This document shows, piece after piece, positions 29,306 through 39,156 of a stretch of 63,247 nucleotides of DNA. The position numbers and the translations under genes are program-made. Position 1 is the stretch's first letter. Each line of letters starts with the position of its first letter. The notes below the pieces were generated by a model. The model did not search any database. It worked only from the letters and a program-made list of their open reading frames with translations, and was not told the DNA's origin. The stretch is from Halomonas heilongjiangensis (GTDB lineage: Bacteria; Pseudomonadota; Gammaproteobacteria; Pseudomonadales; Halomonadaceae): positions 1-63,247 of the forward strand of contig NZ_PNRE01000026.1 of assembly GCF_002879645.1 (NCBI RefSeq), read 5' to 3'.

Positions 29306-31834
29306 TCAGAAGATGGCCTCATAGGCCCCGGTGCCCTGCGATCCGCTGCGCTGTTCCACCTCGCGGTCGACGCGCCGCGACTGATAGTCGGGCAAATGGT
29401 CGGGGTGGAAGATCTCGCTGATGCCACCCGTCTCACCATCGAGCAGGCGTCGGCCGGTCTGCGGGTCGACGCGGGCGGTCACGAGGTCGGAGGGCGGCGT
29501 GGGCATCGCCTCGGAGCGGCCCTCGAGGGCATCGCGCATGAAGTCGATCCAGATCGGCAGGGCGGCATTGCCGCCGTACTCGGCGATGGTCTCGTTGTCG
29601 TCCTTGCCCACCCAGACGGTGGCCACCAGGTCGCTGTTGTAGCCGGCGAACCAGGCGTCACGGTAGCCGTTGGTGGTGCCGGTCTTGCCGACGAGATCGT
29701 TGCGCTCCAGCTCCATGGCGGCACGGCCGGTGCCGCTCTCGATCACGTCGCGCAGCATGTCGCGCAGGATGTAGACGGCGGTGGGGTCGGCCACGCGCGG
29801 CGCCACCGGGTGGCGGCGACCGTCGACCTCGACCTCGCGCTGGCCGTCGCGGCACTCGCGGCAGGCGATCGTCGGCAGCGCCTCGTCGAGTACATTGCTG
29901 TCGTCGCCACGGGTGATGCGCTCGATGAACCAAGGGGAGACCTGGAAGCCGCCGTTGGCCAGCACCGCGTAGGCATTGGTCATCTCCAGCGGCGTCAGGT
30001 CGGCGCTGCCCAGTGCCAGCGACAGCCCATTGGGCAGGCGGCCCTCGGCGAAGCCGAAGCCCTTGAGAAAGTCGAGGGTGGCATCCATCCCGACCTGCTG
30101 CAGCACGCGGATGGTGACCAGGTTGCGCGAGCGCGCCAGGGCTACCCGCAGTCGGGTGGGGCCGAGGAAGTCACGACTGGAATTGACCGGGCGCCACAGC
30201 TCGTTGCTGCCGTCCTCCATCACCACCGGGGCGTCGTTGACCACGCTGGCGGCGGTCATCAGGCCGCTGTCGAGGGCGGCCAGGTAGACGAAGGGCTTGA
30301 AGATCGAGCCGGATTGGCGCTGGGCCTGCACCGCGCGGTTGAACTTGCTGGCGCTATAGCTGAAGCCGCCCTGCAGCGCCAGGATGGCGCCGGTGTCGGG
30401 TTCCATCACCACCAGCGAGCCCTCGGCATCGGGGCGCTGGGAGAGGCGATGGCTGCCGTCTTCCCGGGCGAGGATGCGCACCAGGTCGCCGGGCTCGGCG
30501 ATCTCGGCGGCGGAGCCCGGCTCGGGACCGCGGCTCCTGGGGCTGAGATAGGGGCGGGCCCAGCTCAGGCTCTCCCAGTCGAGGGTGTGCAGTTCGCCGC
30601 CGCGTGCCATGACCTGCATCTCGCGGCCCTCGCTCGTCACCACGATGGCCGCCTGCAGCGGGCCGAAACCGGGGGTACGCTCGAGCACCTGCAGCCAGTT
30701 GCTGACATCGCCGTCGATGCCCTCGACCTCGGTCTGGCTGCGTTCGGCGGCACGGCGAGCGGTCTGCATCACCTCGGGCGACTCGGACAGTTCCTCCTCG
30801 AGTCCCTGGCGCTCGGTACGGTCCTGGGCCTCCACCAGGCTCGGTGGGATATCGCGCTCCTCGGGACCGCGCCAGCCGTGGCGGGTATCGTAGGCGATCA
30901 GGCCATCGGCCAGGGCGCGGCGGGCGTGGGGCTGGAGCTCGCTGTCGAGGGTGGTGTGAATGCGATAGCCGCCGGTGTAGGCCTCCTCGCCGAAGCGCTC
31001 GATGGCGAACTGACGGGCCATTTCGGCGACGTACTCGGCATCGACCTCGGGCCGGGTGATGTGGCGGCGGGCGGTGATCGGTGCCTGCACCGCCTCGTCG
31101 TAGGCCGACTGGTCAATATGGCCCAGCTCGCGCATGCGGAACAGGATCCAGTTGCGGCGGATCAGCGAGCGCTCGGGGTTGGCGAGCGGGTTGAAGGAGG
31201 AGGGCGCCTTGGGCAGGCCGGCGATCATCGCCTTCTCGGCCAGGGTCAGCTCACCGAGCGGGCGGTTGTAGTAGGTCTCGGATGCCGCGGCGATGCCGTA
31301 GGCGCGATGACCGAGGAAGATCTTGTTGACATAGAGCTCGAGGATCTCCTCCTTGGAGAGGATCTGCTCCATCTGCAGGGCCAGCAGGATCTCGCGAATC
31401 TTGCGGGTGAAGGTGCGGTCAAGGGTCAGCAGGTAGTTGCGGGCCACCTGCATGGTAATGGTGGAGCCGCCGGACTGGATGTCGCCGCCGCTGGAGACCA
31501 GTTCGAGAGCGGCCCGCGCCAGGCCACGGGGGTCGACGCCGCGGTGCTCGAAGAACCCCGAGTCCTCGGCGGCCAGCAGGGCCCGGATCATCTCCGGCGG
31601 AATCTCGCCGAACTCCACGGGCATGCGCCGCTCATCGCCGAACTCGCCGATCAGCTTGCCGTCACGGGTGAAGATGCGCAGTGGCGTATGCAGCTCGAAA
31701 TCCTGCAGCTGTCGGACATCGGGCAGTCCCGGGGCAAAATAGAGGGCGGCACCCACCACGCCCAGGACCGTGGCAGCGGTGAGCGATACCAGCAACCACG
31801 CGGCCGAAAGGATCAGGGTTCTGAGAAACTTCAT
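29306..31834 (-). CDS. ponA: penicillin-binding protein 1A (bifunctional peptidoglycan synthase)
   Basis: 842 residues. N-terminal membrane helix (about 7-33), GT51 glycosyltransferase domain with AAEDSGFFEHRGVDPRG and GGSTITMQVARNYLL, an inserted OB-like/linker region, and a transpeptidase domain with SGSIFKPF (SxxK), SRN in ALARSRNLVTIRV (SxN) and VGKTGTTNGYRDAWFAGYN (KTG). It polymerises and crosslinks peptidoglycan. Divergent from pilM, the same arrangement as ponA-pilM in Pseudomonas. Confidence 0.97.
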   Translation of the reverse strand: MKFLRTLILSAAWLLVSLTAATVLGVVGAALYFAPGLPDVRQLQDFELHTPLRIFTRDGKLIGEFGDERRMPVEFGEIPPEMIRALLAAEDSGFFEHRGVDPRGLARAALELVSSGGDIQSGGSTITMQVARNYLLTLDRTFTRKIREILLALQMEQILSKEEILELYVNKIFLGHRAYGIAAASETYYNRPLGELTLAEKAMIAGLPKAPSSFNPLANPERSLIRRNWILFRMRELGHIDQSAYDEAVQAPITARRHITRPEVDAEYVAEMARQFAIERFGEEAYTGGYRIHTTLDSELQPHARRALADGLIAYDTRHGWRGPEERDIPPSLVEAQDRTERQGLEEELSESPEVMQTARRAAERSQTEVEGIDGDVSNWLQVLERTPGFGPLQAAIVVTSEGREMQVMARGGELHTLDWESLSWARPYLSPRSRGPEPGSAAEIAEPGDLVRILAREDGSHRLSQRPDAEGSLVVMEPDTGAILALQGGFSYSASKFNRAVQAQRQSGSIFKPFVYLAALDSGLMTAASVVNDAPVVMEDGSNELWRPVNSSRDFLGPTRLRVALARSRNLVTIRVLQQVGMDATLDFLKGFGFAEGRLPNGLSLALGSADLTPLEMTNAYAVLANGGFQVSPWFIERITRGDDSNVLDEALPTIACRECRDGQREVEVDGRRHPVAPRVADPTAVYILRDMLRDVIESGTGRAAMELERNDLVGKTGTTNGYRDAWFAGYNSDLVATVWVGKDDNETIAEYGGNAALPIWIDFMRDALEGRSEAMPTPPSDLVTARVDPQTGRRLLDGETGGISEIFHPDHLPDYQSRRVDREVEQRSGSQGTGAYEAIF

Positions 31835-31905
31835 GAAATCGCGGTATCCGTGATGAGTACAGGAGTGGTCTGGCGGCGATATAGGGAATTTTCCTTTGCG
31901 CCGCC

Positions 31906-31911
31906 ATTATA
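31906..31911 (-). promoter_or_regulatory. -10 element upstream of ponA
   Basis: Perfect TATAAT on the minus strand, about 72 bp before the ponA start. No good -35 hexamer lies at the usual distance, so an activator may be needed. Confidence 0.5.
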
Positions 31912-32099
31912 AGAAGCCGGGCGGGTTGCCACCAGCGTTGACGTTTCGCGACAGGGTTTGCAGTGTGAGGGTTGGCAATATCATGTAACCTCTTATTACA
32001 GGACGGAGTATGATTTCCGTAGCCCATTCTTCTCACGCCGAGGGATGGAACACCATAATGAGCGGCAAGCCGCATGGATCAGGCAGGGGCATGACCTAG

Positions 32100-33161
32100 A
32101 TGCGACTCAGAGCATCCGGCAAGGGACTGATCGGTGTCGATATCACGTCGGCTACCGTCAAGCTACTCGAACTCAAGCGAACTGGTGCCCACTATCAGGT
32201 CGACAGCTACGCCGTCCGCCCCCTGCGCGAGGGGGCGGTGGTCGAGCGACGGATCCGTGACATGGGCGAAGTGGTCGACGCCCTCGCGCGCGCGGTCCAG
32301 CAAGCCCGACCGTCCTCTCGCCGGGCCGCGGTGGCGGTGCCGGCCAGCGCGGCGATCACCAAGACCCTGACCCTGCCCGCCTCCCTCAACGACGATGAGA
32401 TCGAGGCGCGCATCCAACTCGATTCAGACAAGCATATCCCCTTTCCGTTCAGCGAAGTTGCCTTCGATTTCCAGCGCCTGGGTCTCAATGCCCGCTACGG
32501 CGACCAGCAGGACGTCCTGCTGGTCGCTTGCCGCCAGCAGGACGTCAGCCAGCTGACCGACGCCCTGCTGCAGGCCGGCCTGACCCCCGAGGCGGTGGAT
32601 GTGGAGAGCTTCGCCATGGAGCGGGCCTACACCGAGCTGCGCCACCAGCTGCCGGCCACCACCGGCGAGGAGGATTGCGTGGCCCTGGTGGACATCGGTG
32701 CCACCATGAATGCCTTCCACGTGCTGCGCGAAGGGCGCATCGTCTATACCCGCGACACCGTCTTCGGCGGTCGCCAGCTCACCGAAGAGATCCGCAGCCG
32801 CTACGGGTTGAGCCTGGAGGAGGCGGGGTTGGCCAAGAAGCGCGGAGGCCTGCCCGAGGATTACCAGCGCGGCGTGCTCGACCCCTTCCTCGACACCCTA
32901 GTGCAGCAGGTCGGTCGCTCGCTGCAGCTCTACTACACCGCCGGGCGCAAGCACGAGGTACGGCGCATGGTGCTGGCCGGCGGTTCCTGCGTGATTCCCG
33001 GCCTGGCCGAGCGCCTGGGCCAGGAGAGCGGCATGGAGGTGGTGATCGCCAACCCCCTCCAGCGCATGAAGGTCAATACCCGCATCGACGTGCAGACCCT
33101 GGCCGGTGACGCCCCGGCTATGCTCACGGCCTGCGGCCTGGCGATGAGGTCCTGCTCATGA
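32100..33161 (+). CDS. pilM: type IV pilus assembly protein PilM
   Basis: 353 residues. Actin-like cytoplasmic protein that binds the PilN tail and links the pilus motor to the alignment complex. N-terminal GLIGVDITSATVKLLELK, the ATP-binding segment CVALVDIGATMNAFHVL and the C-terminal RRMVLAGGSCVIPGLAERLGQ are typical. First gene of pilMNOPQ; it overlaps pilN by 4 bp. An AGGGG sequence lies before the start. The window holds no pilin gene, so the pilus type is inferred from this operon. Confidence 0.95.
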   Translation: MRLRASGKGLIGVDITSATVKLLELKRTGAHYQVDSYAVRPLREGAVVERRIRDMGEVVDALARAVQQARPSSRRAAVAVPASAAITKTLTLPASLNDDEIEARIQLDSDKHIPFPFSEVAFDFQRLGLNARYGDQQDVLLVACRQQDVSQLTDALLQAGLTPEAVDVESFAMERAYTELRHQLPATTGEEDCVALVDIGATMNAFHVLREGRIVYTRDTVFGGRQLTEEIRSRYGLSLEEAGLAKKRGGLPEDYQRGVLDPFLDTLVQQVGRSLQLYYTAGRKHEVRRMVLAGGSCVIPGLAERLGQESGMEVVIANPLQRMKVNTRIDVQTLAGDAPAMLTACGLAMRSCS

Positions 33162-33733
33162 CCATCGAGATCAATCTGCTGCCCTGGCGGGAGGAGGTGC
33201 GCGCCCGGCGCAGCAGGCGTTTCTTCCTGGCGCTGGGGGTGATGGCGGTGCTGGGGCTCGGTGGCGGCTACGGCATGACCTGGCACTACGAGCAGCAGTT
33301 CGATGCCCAGCAGCAGCGCAATGCCCACATCCAGGCCCAGAGCCGGCAGCTCGACACCGGGATCCGCGAGATCAGCGAGCTGGAGGCGATCCGCGAGCGC
33401 ATGCTCGAACAGGTCCAGATCTTCACCGGCCTGCAGATGGGGCGCACCCAGACCGTCCATGTGTTCAGCGATCTCGCCACCAGCCTGGTCGACGGGGTGC
33501 ACTACACCCAACTCTCGCGTCAGCAGGAGAGCCTGCGCCTGGTTGGCCTGGCCGCGAGCAATCGGCAGGTCTCCGACCAGTTGCGCGCCCTGGCCGCCGC
33601 CGACACCTTCGCGGTGCCGGTGCTCTCCGAGGTCGAGGCCGAGGGCGGCGGTGAGCGTCGCCGTTTCAGCCTGAGCATGAGCCAGCGCATGGCGGACGGG
33701 GTTCCGGCCGAGAACGCACGGGAGGTGCCATGA
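33158..33733 (+). CDS. pilN: type IV pilus assembly protein PilN
   Basis: 191 residues. Short cytoplasmic tail with the PilM-binding motif (IEINLLPWREE), one membrane helix at about residues 20-38, then a periplasmic coiled coil and ferredoxin-like domain. It forms a heterodimer with PilO. Both ends overlap neighbours by 4 bp. Confidence 0.94.
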   Translation: MTIEINLLPWREEVRARRSRRFFLALGVMAVLGLGGGYGMTWHYEQQFDAQQQRNAHIQAQSRQLDTGIREISELEAIRERMLEQVQIFTGLQMGRTQTVHVFSDLATSLVDGVHYTQLSRQQESLRLVGLAASNRQVSDQLRALAAADTFAVPVLSEVEAEGGGERRRFSLSMSQRMADGVPAENAREVP

Positions 33734-34356
33734 GCCTCAGGGGGGAGCTGCGTCGGTTGCGCGAGCTGGACTGGCGCGAACTGGACATCAAGGAAGCCGG
33801 CAGCTGGCCCTGGTCGCTGCAGGTGATCTGTTGCCTGCTGGTCCTGGGGCTGACCTTCGCCGGCATGCACTGGTACCTGGCGGCGCCCAAGGCCGAGGCG
33901 CTGGACAGGGTGCGGGCCGAGGAGCGCCAGCTGCTGCGGGACTACCAGAGCAAGGCCTCCCAGGCCGCCAACCTGCCCGTGATGCGTGAACAGATGGCCG
34001 ACCTCGAGGCACGCATGGCGACGCTGCGTGAGATGTTGCCCAGCGGTGCCGAGATACCGTCGCTGATCGACAGCATCAGCGAAACGGCCATCGACAACCA
34101 GTTGATCATCGACTTCATCCGCCTGCGCAGTCCGGTGCCGCAGGAGTATTACATCGAGCAGCCCTTCGATATCCAGGTCCAGGGCGACTATCACCGGATA
34201 GCGTCCTTCCTCGCCGGGGTCGCCGGGTTGCCGCGCATCGTCACCCAGCACGACTTCACCCTGGCGCCCGCCGAGGGGGGCAGCGGCCAGCGGCTGCGCT
34301 TGTCGATGCTCGCCCGGACCTACAGCTATCGGCCGAGCGAGGAGGAGGCGCCATGA
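33730..34356 (+). CDS. pilO: type IV pilus assembly protein PilO
   Basis: 208 residues: one membrane helix at about residues 26-50 (WPWSLQVICCLLVLGLTFAGM), a coiled coil, then a periplasmic domain with FIRLRSPVPQEYYIEQPFDIQVQGDYHRI. Partner of PilN and PilP in the alignment subcomplex. Overlaps pilN and pilP by 4 bp each. Confidence 0.94.
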   Translation: MSLRGELRRLRELDWRELDIKEAGSWPWSLQVICCLLVLGLTFAGMHWYLAAPKAEALDRVRAEERQLLRDYQSKASQAANLPVMREQMADLEARMATLREMLPSGAEIPSLIDSISETAIDNQLIIDFIRLRSPVPQEYYIEQPFDIQVQGDYHRIASFLAGVAGLPRIVTQHDFTLAPAEGGSGQRLRLSMLARTYSYRPSEEEAP

Positions 34357-34880
34357 TCGCAGCGCTCAGGATGTTCGGCCCCGCCGTCGGGCTGCTGGTG
34401 CTGCTGGCCGGCTGTGCGGACCCCGAGCTGGGGACCCTCGACCGCGATCTCGCGGCGATCCGCAACGACCCTGGCCAGGTGCCGCGGGTGGAGCTGCCCG
34501 AGATTCCCGAGTACGAGGCGGTGCCCTATGGCGAGGCCGACCGGCGCAGCCCCTTCGTCGCCCGGCTGCCGGAGGCGGAGCAGCCTCCCCAGGGCTCCGA
34601 GGACCTGGCGCCTGACCTGGCCCGGCCCCGGGAGCCACTGGAGGCCTTCGGGCTCGGCGAGCTCGACCTGGTGGGCACCCTGCAGGTGGGCGGGCAGCCC
34701 TCCGCCCTGGTGCGCTCACCCGATGGCCAGGTGCATCGCCTGCGGGTCGGCAACCACCTGGGGAGCGATTTCGGGCGCATCGTCAGCATCACGGACACCT
34801 CGGTCCAGCTGGTCGAAGTGGTGCCGACGGGGCGAGGCGGCTGGCTCGAGCGCAGCACGCAACTGTCGCTGGATGACTGA
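34353..34880 (+). CDS. pilP: type IV pilus assembly lipoprotein PilP
   Basis: 175 residues. Lipoprotein signal peptide with lipobox LLAGC (Cys at about residue 21), a disordered Pro/Glu-rich linker, and a compact C-terminal beta domain (LDLVGTLQVGGQPSALVRSPDGQVHRLRVG, split by the family HR homology) that contacts the PilQ N-domains. Overlaps pilO by 4 bp; 79 bp separate it from pilQ. Confidence 0.93.
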   Translation: MIAALRMFGPAVGLLVLLAGCADPELGTLDRDLAAIRNDPGQVPRVELPEIPEYEAVPYGEADRRSPFVARLPEAEQPPQGSEDLAPDLARPREPLEAFGLGELDLVGTLQVGGQPSALVRSPDGQVHRLRVGNHLGSDFGRIVSITDTSVQLVEVVPTGRGGWLERSTQLSLDD

Positions 34881-34959
34881 CAGGGCTTGAAGAACCGACA
34901 ACAGGGGTGTCGTCGCGCCGCGCAGGGGGCGGGCGACACTGCAGCGGGGGAAGGGAACG

Positions 34960-37047
34960 ATGACACAGATGATGCGCGGACTCGCGACACTGGTGCTGCT
35001 GGTGGCCTCCTCGGCGGCCCTGGCGGCCTCCACCCTGGACGAGCTGGATTTTCGCCAGGGCAGTGGCGGCGAGCTGGAGGTGGACCTGGGGTTCGGCGGC
35101 CCGGTGCCCGAGGTGCGTGGCTACCGGCTCGACGACCCCGCCCGGCTGACCATCGACCTGATGGACACCTCGAGCCGGCTCGACCAGCGCCGCTTCGACC
35201 TCGGCATCGGTGGGGTCGAGCGGGTCACCGCCCTGGAAGCCGGCTCCCGGACCCGGCTGGTCTTCGACCTGTCGGGGCCGCTGCCCTACAACACCACACA
35301 GCAGGGCGATCGGCTGCGGCTCTCGATCGGCGGCGGGGTCGCCAGCCAGGTTGCCGAGGCCTCGCCGGCGGCGACGCCGGGCAGGGCGCCGTCTCCGGCC
35401 CCGGCCAGTGCCGGTGATCCCGCTGTCGAGAACATCGACTTTCGCCGTGGTGACGGTGGGGCCGGACGGCTGATCGTCACCTTCGACCGTGCCGGTGTCG
35501 ATGCCCGGGTGCGGGAAACCGGCCGCAACCGCATCACCGCCGAGCTGCGCGGCGTCGCGCTGCCCGATTCGCTGAACCAGGTCTATGACGTCAGCGACTT
35601 CGGCACCCCGCTGCGGCGGGTCACGCCCCGGGCCGGTCGCGACGGCGTGACCCTGGACATCGAGGGCAGCGGCGAGTTCGCCATGGTCGCCACCCAGAGC
35701 GGCCGCCAGCTGACCATCGAGGCGCAGCCGGTGACCCAGGCGGAGCGCGAGCAGCGCGTCCGCGATCAGTTTGCCTATACCGGCGAACGCATCACCCTGA
35801 ACTTCCAGGACATCGAGGTGCGCTCGGTGCTGGCGATCATCGCCGACTTCACCGGACTCAACCTGGTGGCCAGCGACAGCGTCACCGGGCGTGTGACCCT
35901 CAATCTCCAGGAGGTGCCCTGGGACCAGGCGCTGGACCTGGTGCTCAAGAGCCACGGCCTGGCCAGTCGCCAGGAGGGCAACGTCATCGTGGTGGCGCCG
36001 GCGTCGGAGCTCGCCGATATCGAGCGCCAGCAGATCGAGGCGCGCAGCCAGATGGAGACCCTGGCACCGCTGACCTCGGAGTATGTCCAGGTGCGCTATG
36101 CCAAGGCGGACGACCTGGCGCGGTTGCTGCGCGGCGGCGAGGGGTTCGGCCTGCTCTCCGAGCGCGGTCGGGTGGCCGTCGACCAGCGCACCAACACCCT
36201 GCTGATCCAGGATACCGCCGAGCAGATCGACGAGATCCTGCGCACCCTCGACCGCCTCGATGTGGCGGTGCGTCAGGTGCAGATCGAGGCACGCATCGTC
36301 ATCGCCCGTGACGGCGTCACCCAGGAACTGGGGGTCAACTGGGGGCTCTCGCGCGAAGGCAGTCGGTTCCGCATGGGGGGAGCGGCCAGCGGCGAGAATC
36401 CCCAGCAGATCTGGTTCGATCCGGTAGAGGATGAGCTCGTTCGCCGGGAGCGTGGTGGCCTGGCGGTGGATCTCGGCGGCGATGGCCGCGACCCGCTCAC
36501 CTCCTTTGCCTTCGGCTACCTGTCCGGCGATATCCTGCTCGATCTCGAGCTGCGCGCGCTGGAGAGCGAGAACAAGAGCCAGACCATCTCCCAGCCGCGG
36601 GTGATCACCGCCAACCAGCGCACCGCGGTGATCAAGCAGGGGCAGGAGATTCCCTACCAGGAGGCGACCTCCAGCGGGGCGACCAATGTGCAGTTCAAGG
36701 AGGCGGTGCTGTCGCTGGAGGTGACGCCGCAGATCACCCCGGACAACCGCATCATCATGGACCTGGTGATCAACAACGACACCATCGCCGATCAGGTGTT
36801 CGGCGGGGTGCCGGCCATCGACACCAACCAGATCGAGACCCAGGTGCTGGTGGACAACGGCGAGACCGTCGTATTGGGTGGTATACTCACCACCGAGGAG
36901 TTGACCCGGCTGGCCAAGACGCCGTTCTTCGGCGACCTGCCGGTACTGGGGCGGCTTTTCCGATACAATGAGAGCAGTAACCAGAAAGTGGAGTTGTTGG
37001 TCTTCATCACTCCCAGAATCCTGGAGGACGGCCTGGCCATTCGCTGA
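34960..37047 (+). CDS. pilQ: type IV pilus outer-membrane secretin PilQ
   Basis: 695 residues. Signal peptide of about 23 residues (ending ASSAALAA), two peptidoglycan-binding AMIN domains (about 28-115 and 150-245), an STN/N0 domain and secretin N domain ([22 protein letters not shown] onwards), and the C-terminal secretin barrel with [22 protein letters not shown] and [15 protein letters not shown]. It forms the pore through which the pilus leaves the cell. Its stop codon shares one base with the aroK start. Confidence 0.97.
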   Translation: MTQMMRGLATLVLLVASSAALAASTLDELDFRQGSGGELEVDLGFGGPVPEVRGYRLDDPARLTIDLMDTSSRLDQRRFDLGIGGVERVTALEAGSRTRLVFDLSGPLPYNTTQQGDRLRLSIGGGVASQVAEASPAATPGRAPSPAPASAGDPAVENIDFRRGDGGAGRLIVTFDRAGVDARVRETGRNRITAELRGVALPDSLNQVYDVSDFGTPLRRVTPRAGRDGVTLDIEGSGEFAMVATQSGRQLTIEAQPVTQAEREQRVRDQFAYTGERITLNFQDIEVRSVLAIIADFTGLNLVASDSVTGRVTLNLQEVPWDQALDLVLKSHGLASRQEGNVIVVAPASELADIERQQIEARSQMETLAPLTSEYVQVRYAKADDLARLLRGGEGFGLLSERGRVAVDQRTNTLLIQDTAEQIDEILRTLDRLDVAVRQVQIEARIVIARDGVTQELGVNWGLSREGSRFRMGGAASGENPQQIWFDPVEDELVRRERGGLAVDLGGDGRDPLTSFAFGYLSGDILLDLELRALESENKSQTISQPRVITANQRTAVIKQGQEIPYQEATSSGATNVQFKEAVLSLEVTPQITPDNRIIMDLVINNDTIADQVFGGVPAIDTNQIETQVLVDNGETVVLGGILTTEELTRLAKTPFFGDLPVLGRLFRYNESSNQKVELLVFITPRILEDGLAIR

Positions 37048-37589
37048 TGCTGGACTTACCCAACCTGATACTGATCGGCCCCATGGGGGCCGGCAAGAGC
37101 ACCATCGGCCGCCTGCTGGCGGCCGAACTGTCACGCGAGTTCCTCGACAGCGACCACGAGATCCAGGCGCGCTGCGGCGCGGACATCCCCTGGATCTTCG
37201 ACGTCGAGGGCGAGGCGGGGTTTCGCGATCGCGAAACCCAGATGATCGACGAACTGACCCGCCTCGAGGGCGTGGTCATCGCCACCGGTGGCGGGGCGGT
37301 GCTGCGCGAGGAGAATCGCCGCGCCCTGCGTGAGCGTGGCACCGTGATCTACCTGTTCACCACCGTGGAGCAGCAGCTCAGGCGCACCGCCAAGGACCGC
37401 AACCGGCCGCTGCTGCAGCGTGGTGACCGTGAGGAGGTGCTGCGCGAGATGTTCGCCCTGCGCGACCCGCTCTACCGCGCCACCGCGGATGTCATCGTGC
37501 GTACCGATCGCCGCGGCCCGCGGGCCGTGGTCAACGAGATCGTGCGGCGCGTCACGCGCCTGGTCGATCCCCTGCAATGCAAGGCCTGA
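37047..37589 (+). CDS. aroK: shikimate kinase I
   Basis: 180 residues. AroK phosphorylates shikimate with ATP. Walker A is [13 protein letters not shown], the substrate-site residues are in [19 protein letters not shown] and [11 protein letters not shown], followed by the GGGAVL loop and the lid segment [13 protein letters not shown]. It starts in the pilQ stop codon (TGATG) and is followed by aroB after 4 bp, a pilQ-aroK-aroB order common in gammaproteobacteria. Confidence 0.97.
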   Translation: MLDLPNLILIGPMGAGKSTIGRLLAAELSREFLDSDHEIQARCGADIPWIFDVEGEAGFRDRETQMIDELTRLEGVVIATGGGAVLREENRRALRERGTVIYLFTTVEQQLRRTAKDRNRPLLQRGDREEVLREMFALRDPLYRATADVIVRTDRRGPRAVVNEIVRRVTRLVDPLQCKA

Positions 37590-37593
37590 TCCC

Positions 37594-38700
37594 ATGAGCG
37601 ACTCCCAGGACGCCCCGCACACCCTCCAGGTCGCGCTGGGCGAGCGTAGCTACCCCATCCATATCGGCCCCGGCCTGCTCGGTGATCCCCGCTGGCTGGC
37701 CCCCTACCTGGCCGGGCGCCAGGTGATGATCGTCACCAACGAGACCGTCGCGCCGCTCTATCTCGAGCGCTGCCGCGCCGGCCTGCCGGACGACCTCGAG
37801 GTGCGCGAGCTGGTACTGCCCGACGGCGAGGCGACCAAGACCCTGGCCAGCGTCGAGCGGATCTGGGATGCGCTGCTCGCGGCCGGCTTCAACCGCCGCT
37901 GCACCCTCATCGCCCTGGGCGGCGGAGTGATCGGCGACATGGCCGGCTTCGCCGCGGCCTGCTATCAGCGCGGCGTGGCCTTCGTCCAGGTGCCCACCAC
38001 CCTGCTGGCCCAGGTGGACTCCTCGGTGGGCGGCAAGACCGGGGTGAATCATCCGCGCGGCAAGAACATGGTCGGCGCCTTCTGGCAGCCCCGTGCGGTG
38101 CTGATCGACACCGACACCCTGGCCACCCTGCCGCCACGGGAGCTCTCCGCGGGGCTCGCCGAGGTGATCAAGTACGGGCTGATTCGCGATGCCGACTTCC
38201 TCGCCTGGCTGGATGCGGAGATGGGGGCGCTGCGCGGCCTCGATGCCGCGGCCCTGACCCGGGCCATCGAGCGCAGCTGTGCCCTCAAGGCCGAGATCGT
38301 CGCCGAGGACGAGACCGAGCAGGGGGTGAGGGCGCTGCTCAACCTGGGGCACACCTTCGGTCACGCCATCGAGGCGCACCAGGGCTATGGCCACTGGTTG
38401 CACGGCGAGGCCGTGGGCACCGGCATGCTGATGGCCGCCGGGCTCTCGCAGCGCCTGGGTTGGCTCACGGAGAGCGAGGTGGAGAGGGTGCGCGCGATTC
38501 TCGAGGCCGCTGCCCTGCCGCTGGCCGCTCCCGCCGACATGGCGGTCGAGGATTTTCTCGACATCATGCGCCTGGACAAGAAGAACCTCGACAGCCGCCT
38601 GCGGCTGATCCTGCTGCGTGCCCCGGGGGATGCCTGCGTGCATGACGAGACGCCGCCCGAGACGCTTGCCGCGCTGCTCGCCGAGTTCCCGCGCCGCTGA
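37594..38700 (+). CDS. aroB: 3-dehydroquinate synthase
   Basis: 368 residues. AroB turns DAHP, the product of the enzyme encoded at 7.8 kb, into dehydroquinate using NAD and zinc. NAD-site loop [18 protein letters not shown], the segment [22 protein letters not shown], zinc ligands in the AEVIKYGLI region and [25 protein letters not shown]. The start at 37594 follows the aroK stop by 4 bp. A damX-like gene follows aroB in Pseudomonas but is absent here. Confidence 0.97.
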   Translation: MSDSQDAPHTLQVALGERSYPIHIGPGLLGDPRWLAPYLAGRQVMIVTNETVAPLYLERCRAGLPDDLEVRELVLPDGEATKTLASVERIWDALLAAGFNRRCTLIALGGGVIGDMAGFAAACYQRGVAFVQVPTTLLAQVDSSVGGKTGVNHPRGKNMVGAFWQPRAVLIDTDTLATLPPRELSAGLAEVIKYGLIRDADFLAWLDAEMGALRGLDAAALTRAIERSCALKAEIVAEDETEQGVRALLNLGHTFGHAIEAHQGYGHWLHGEAVGTGMLMAAGLSQRLGWLTESEVERVRAILEAAALPLAAPADMAVEDFLDIMRLDKKNLDSRLRLILLRAPGDACVHDETPPETLAALLAEFPRR

Positions 38701-38730
38701 ATCCCCGAGCCGAGCCCCCGAGAGTGCTGT

Positions 38731-38764
38731 CGCCGACGCCCGCCCCGTGCGGGCGTCGGCGTTT
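38731..38764 (+). terminator. intrinsic terminator after aroB
   Basis: A 13-bp perfect stem CGCCGACGCCCGC / GCGGGCGTCGGCG with a 5-nt loop, followed by TTT. It probably ends the pilMNOPQ-aroKB transcript. Confidence 0.85.
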
Positions 38765-39156
38765 GCATGGGGCCCACTGTCCTGTCGGCGGAATCGGCCT
38801 CTCCCCGGGATTCATCAATCCGCATGCGTTATGCCGTATCGGCATGGGGTCGATGCTGCATTTTAGACTAAAGTCTATGCCTGCGCGGAAGACGTTGAAA
38901 AATCGTTTTAGGGTTTTGCAAGTCGTTGACTTGTTGGGTTTTTTTGCGGCAGGAAGGGCGCAAGTGCTGGATTTGCCGTCGTTTTTCGAGGCGCGAGAGG
39001 GGCGGGATGATTGCGTGAAGGCGGCCGGGCTCGCTATGCTTGCTAGCCTTTTTGCCGCGCAGTCGATGCACTCGGTGGTGACACCAAAAAGAAGAAAAAC
39101 CGGTAAATATACCATGTGTCGACTGTAAAAGAAACATCATTATCCGAGGCGCGCCC
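38765..39156 (+). other. AT-richer intergenic leader region of gltB
   Basis: About 390 bp without a supported gene. It holds an inverted repeat AGACT-aa-AGTCT (38865-38876), a small hairpin CAAGTC-gtt-GACTTG (38919-38933) followed five bases later by seven T (38939-38945), a candidate promoter at 39011-39040, and an A-rich stretch before the gltB ribosome-binding site (GAGG, 7 nt from the ATG). Regulator binding sites cannot be named. Confidence 0.5.
39011..39040 (+). promoter_or_regulatory. candidate promoter of gltBD
   Basis: TTGCGT (39011-39016) and TATGCT (39035-39040) with an 18-bp spacer, leaving a leader of about 110 nt before gltB. Confidence 0.5.

Noticed and set aside
29102..31912. 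936-codon open frame antisense to ponA
   Set aside because: It is a shadow of the GC-rich ponA gene; its composition (runs of Gly, Ala, Val, His, Gln) matches no family, while ponA on the other strand has all catalytic motifs.
31938..31990. Promoter for pilM with TTGGCA and TATTAC-like boxes
   Set aside because: Several weak combinations exist and none stands out, so no promoter was called.
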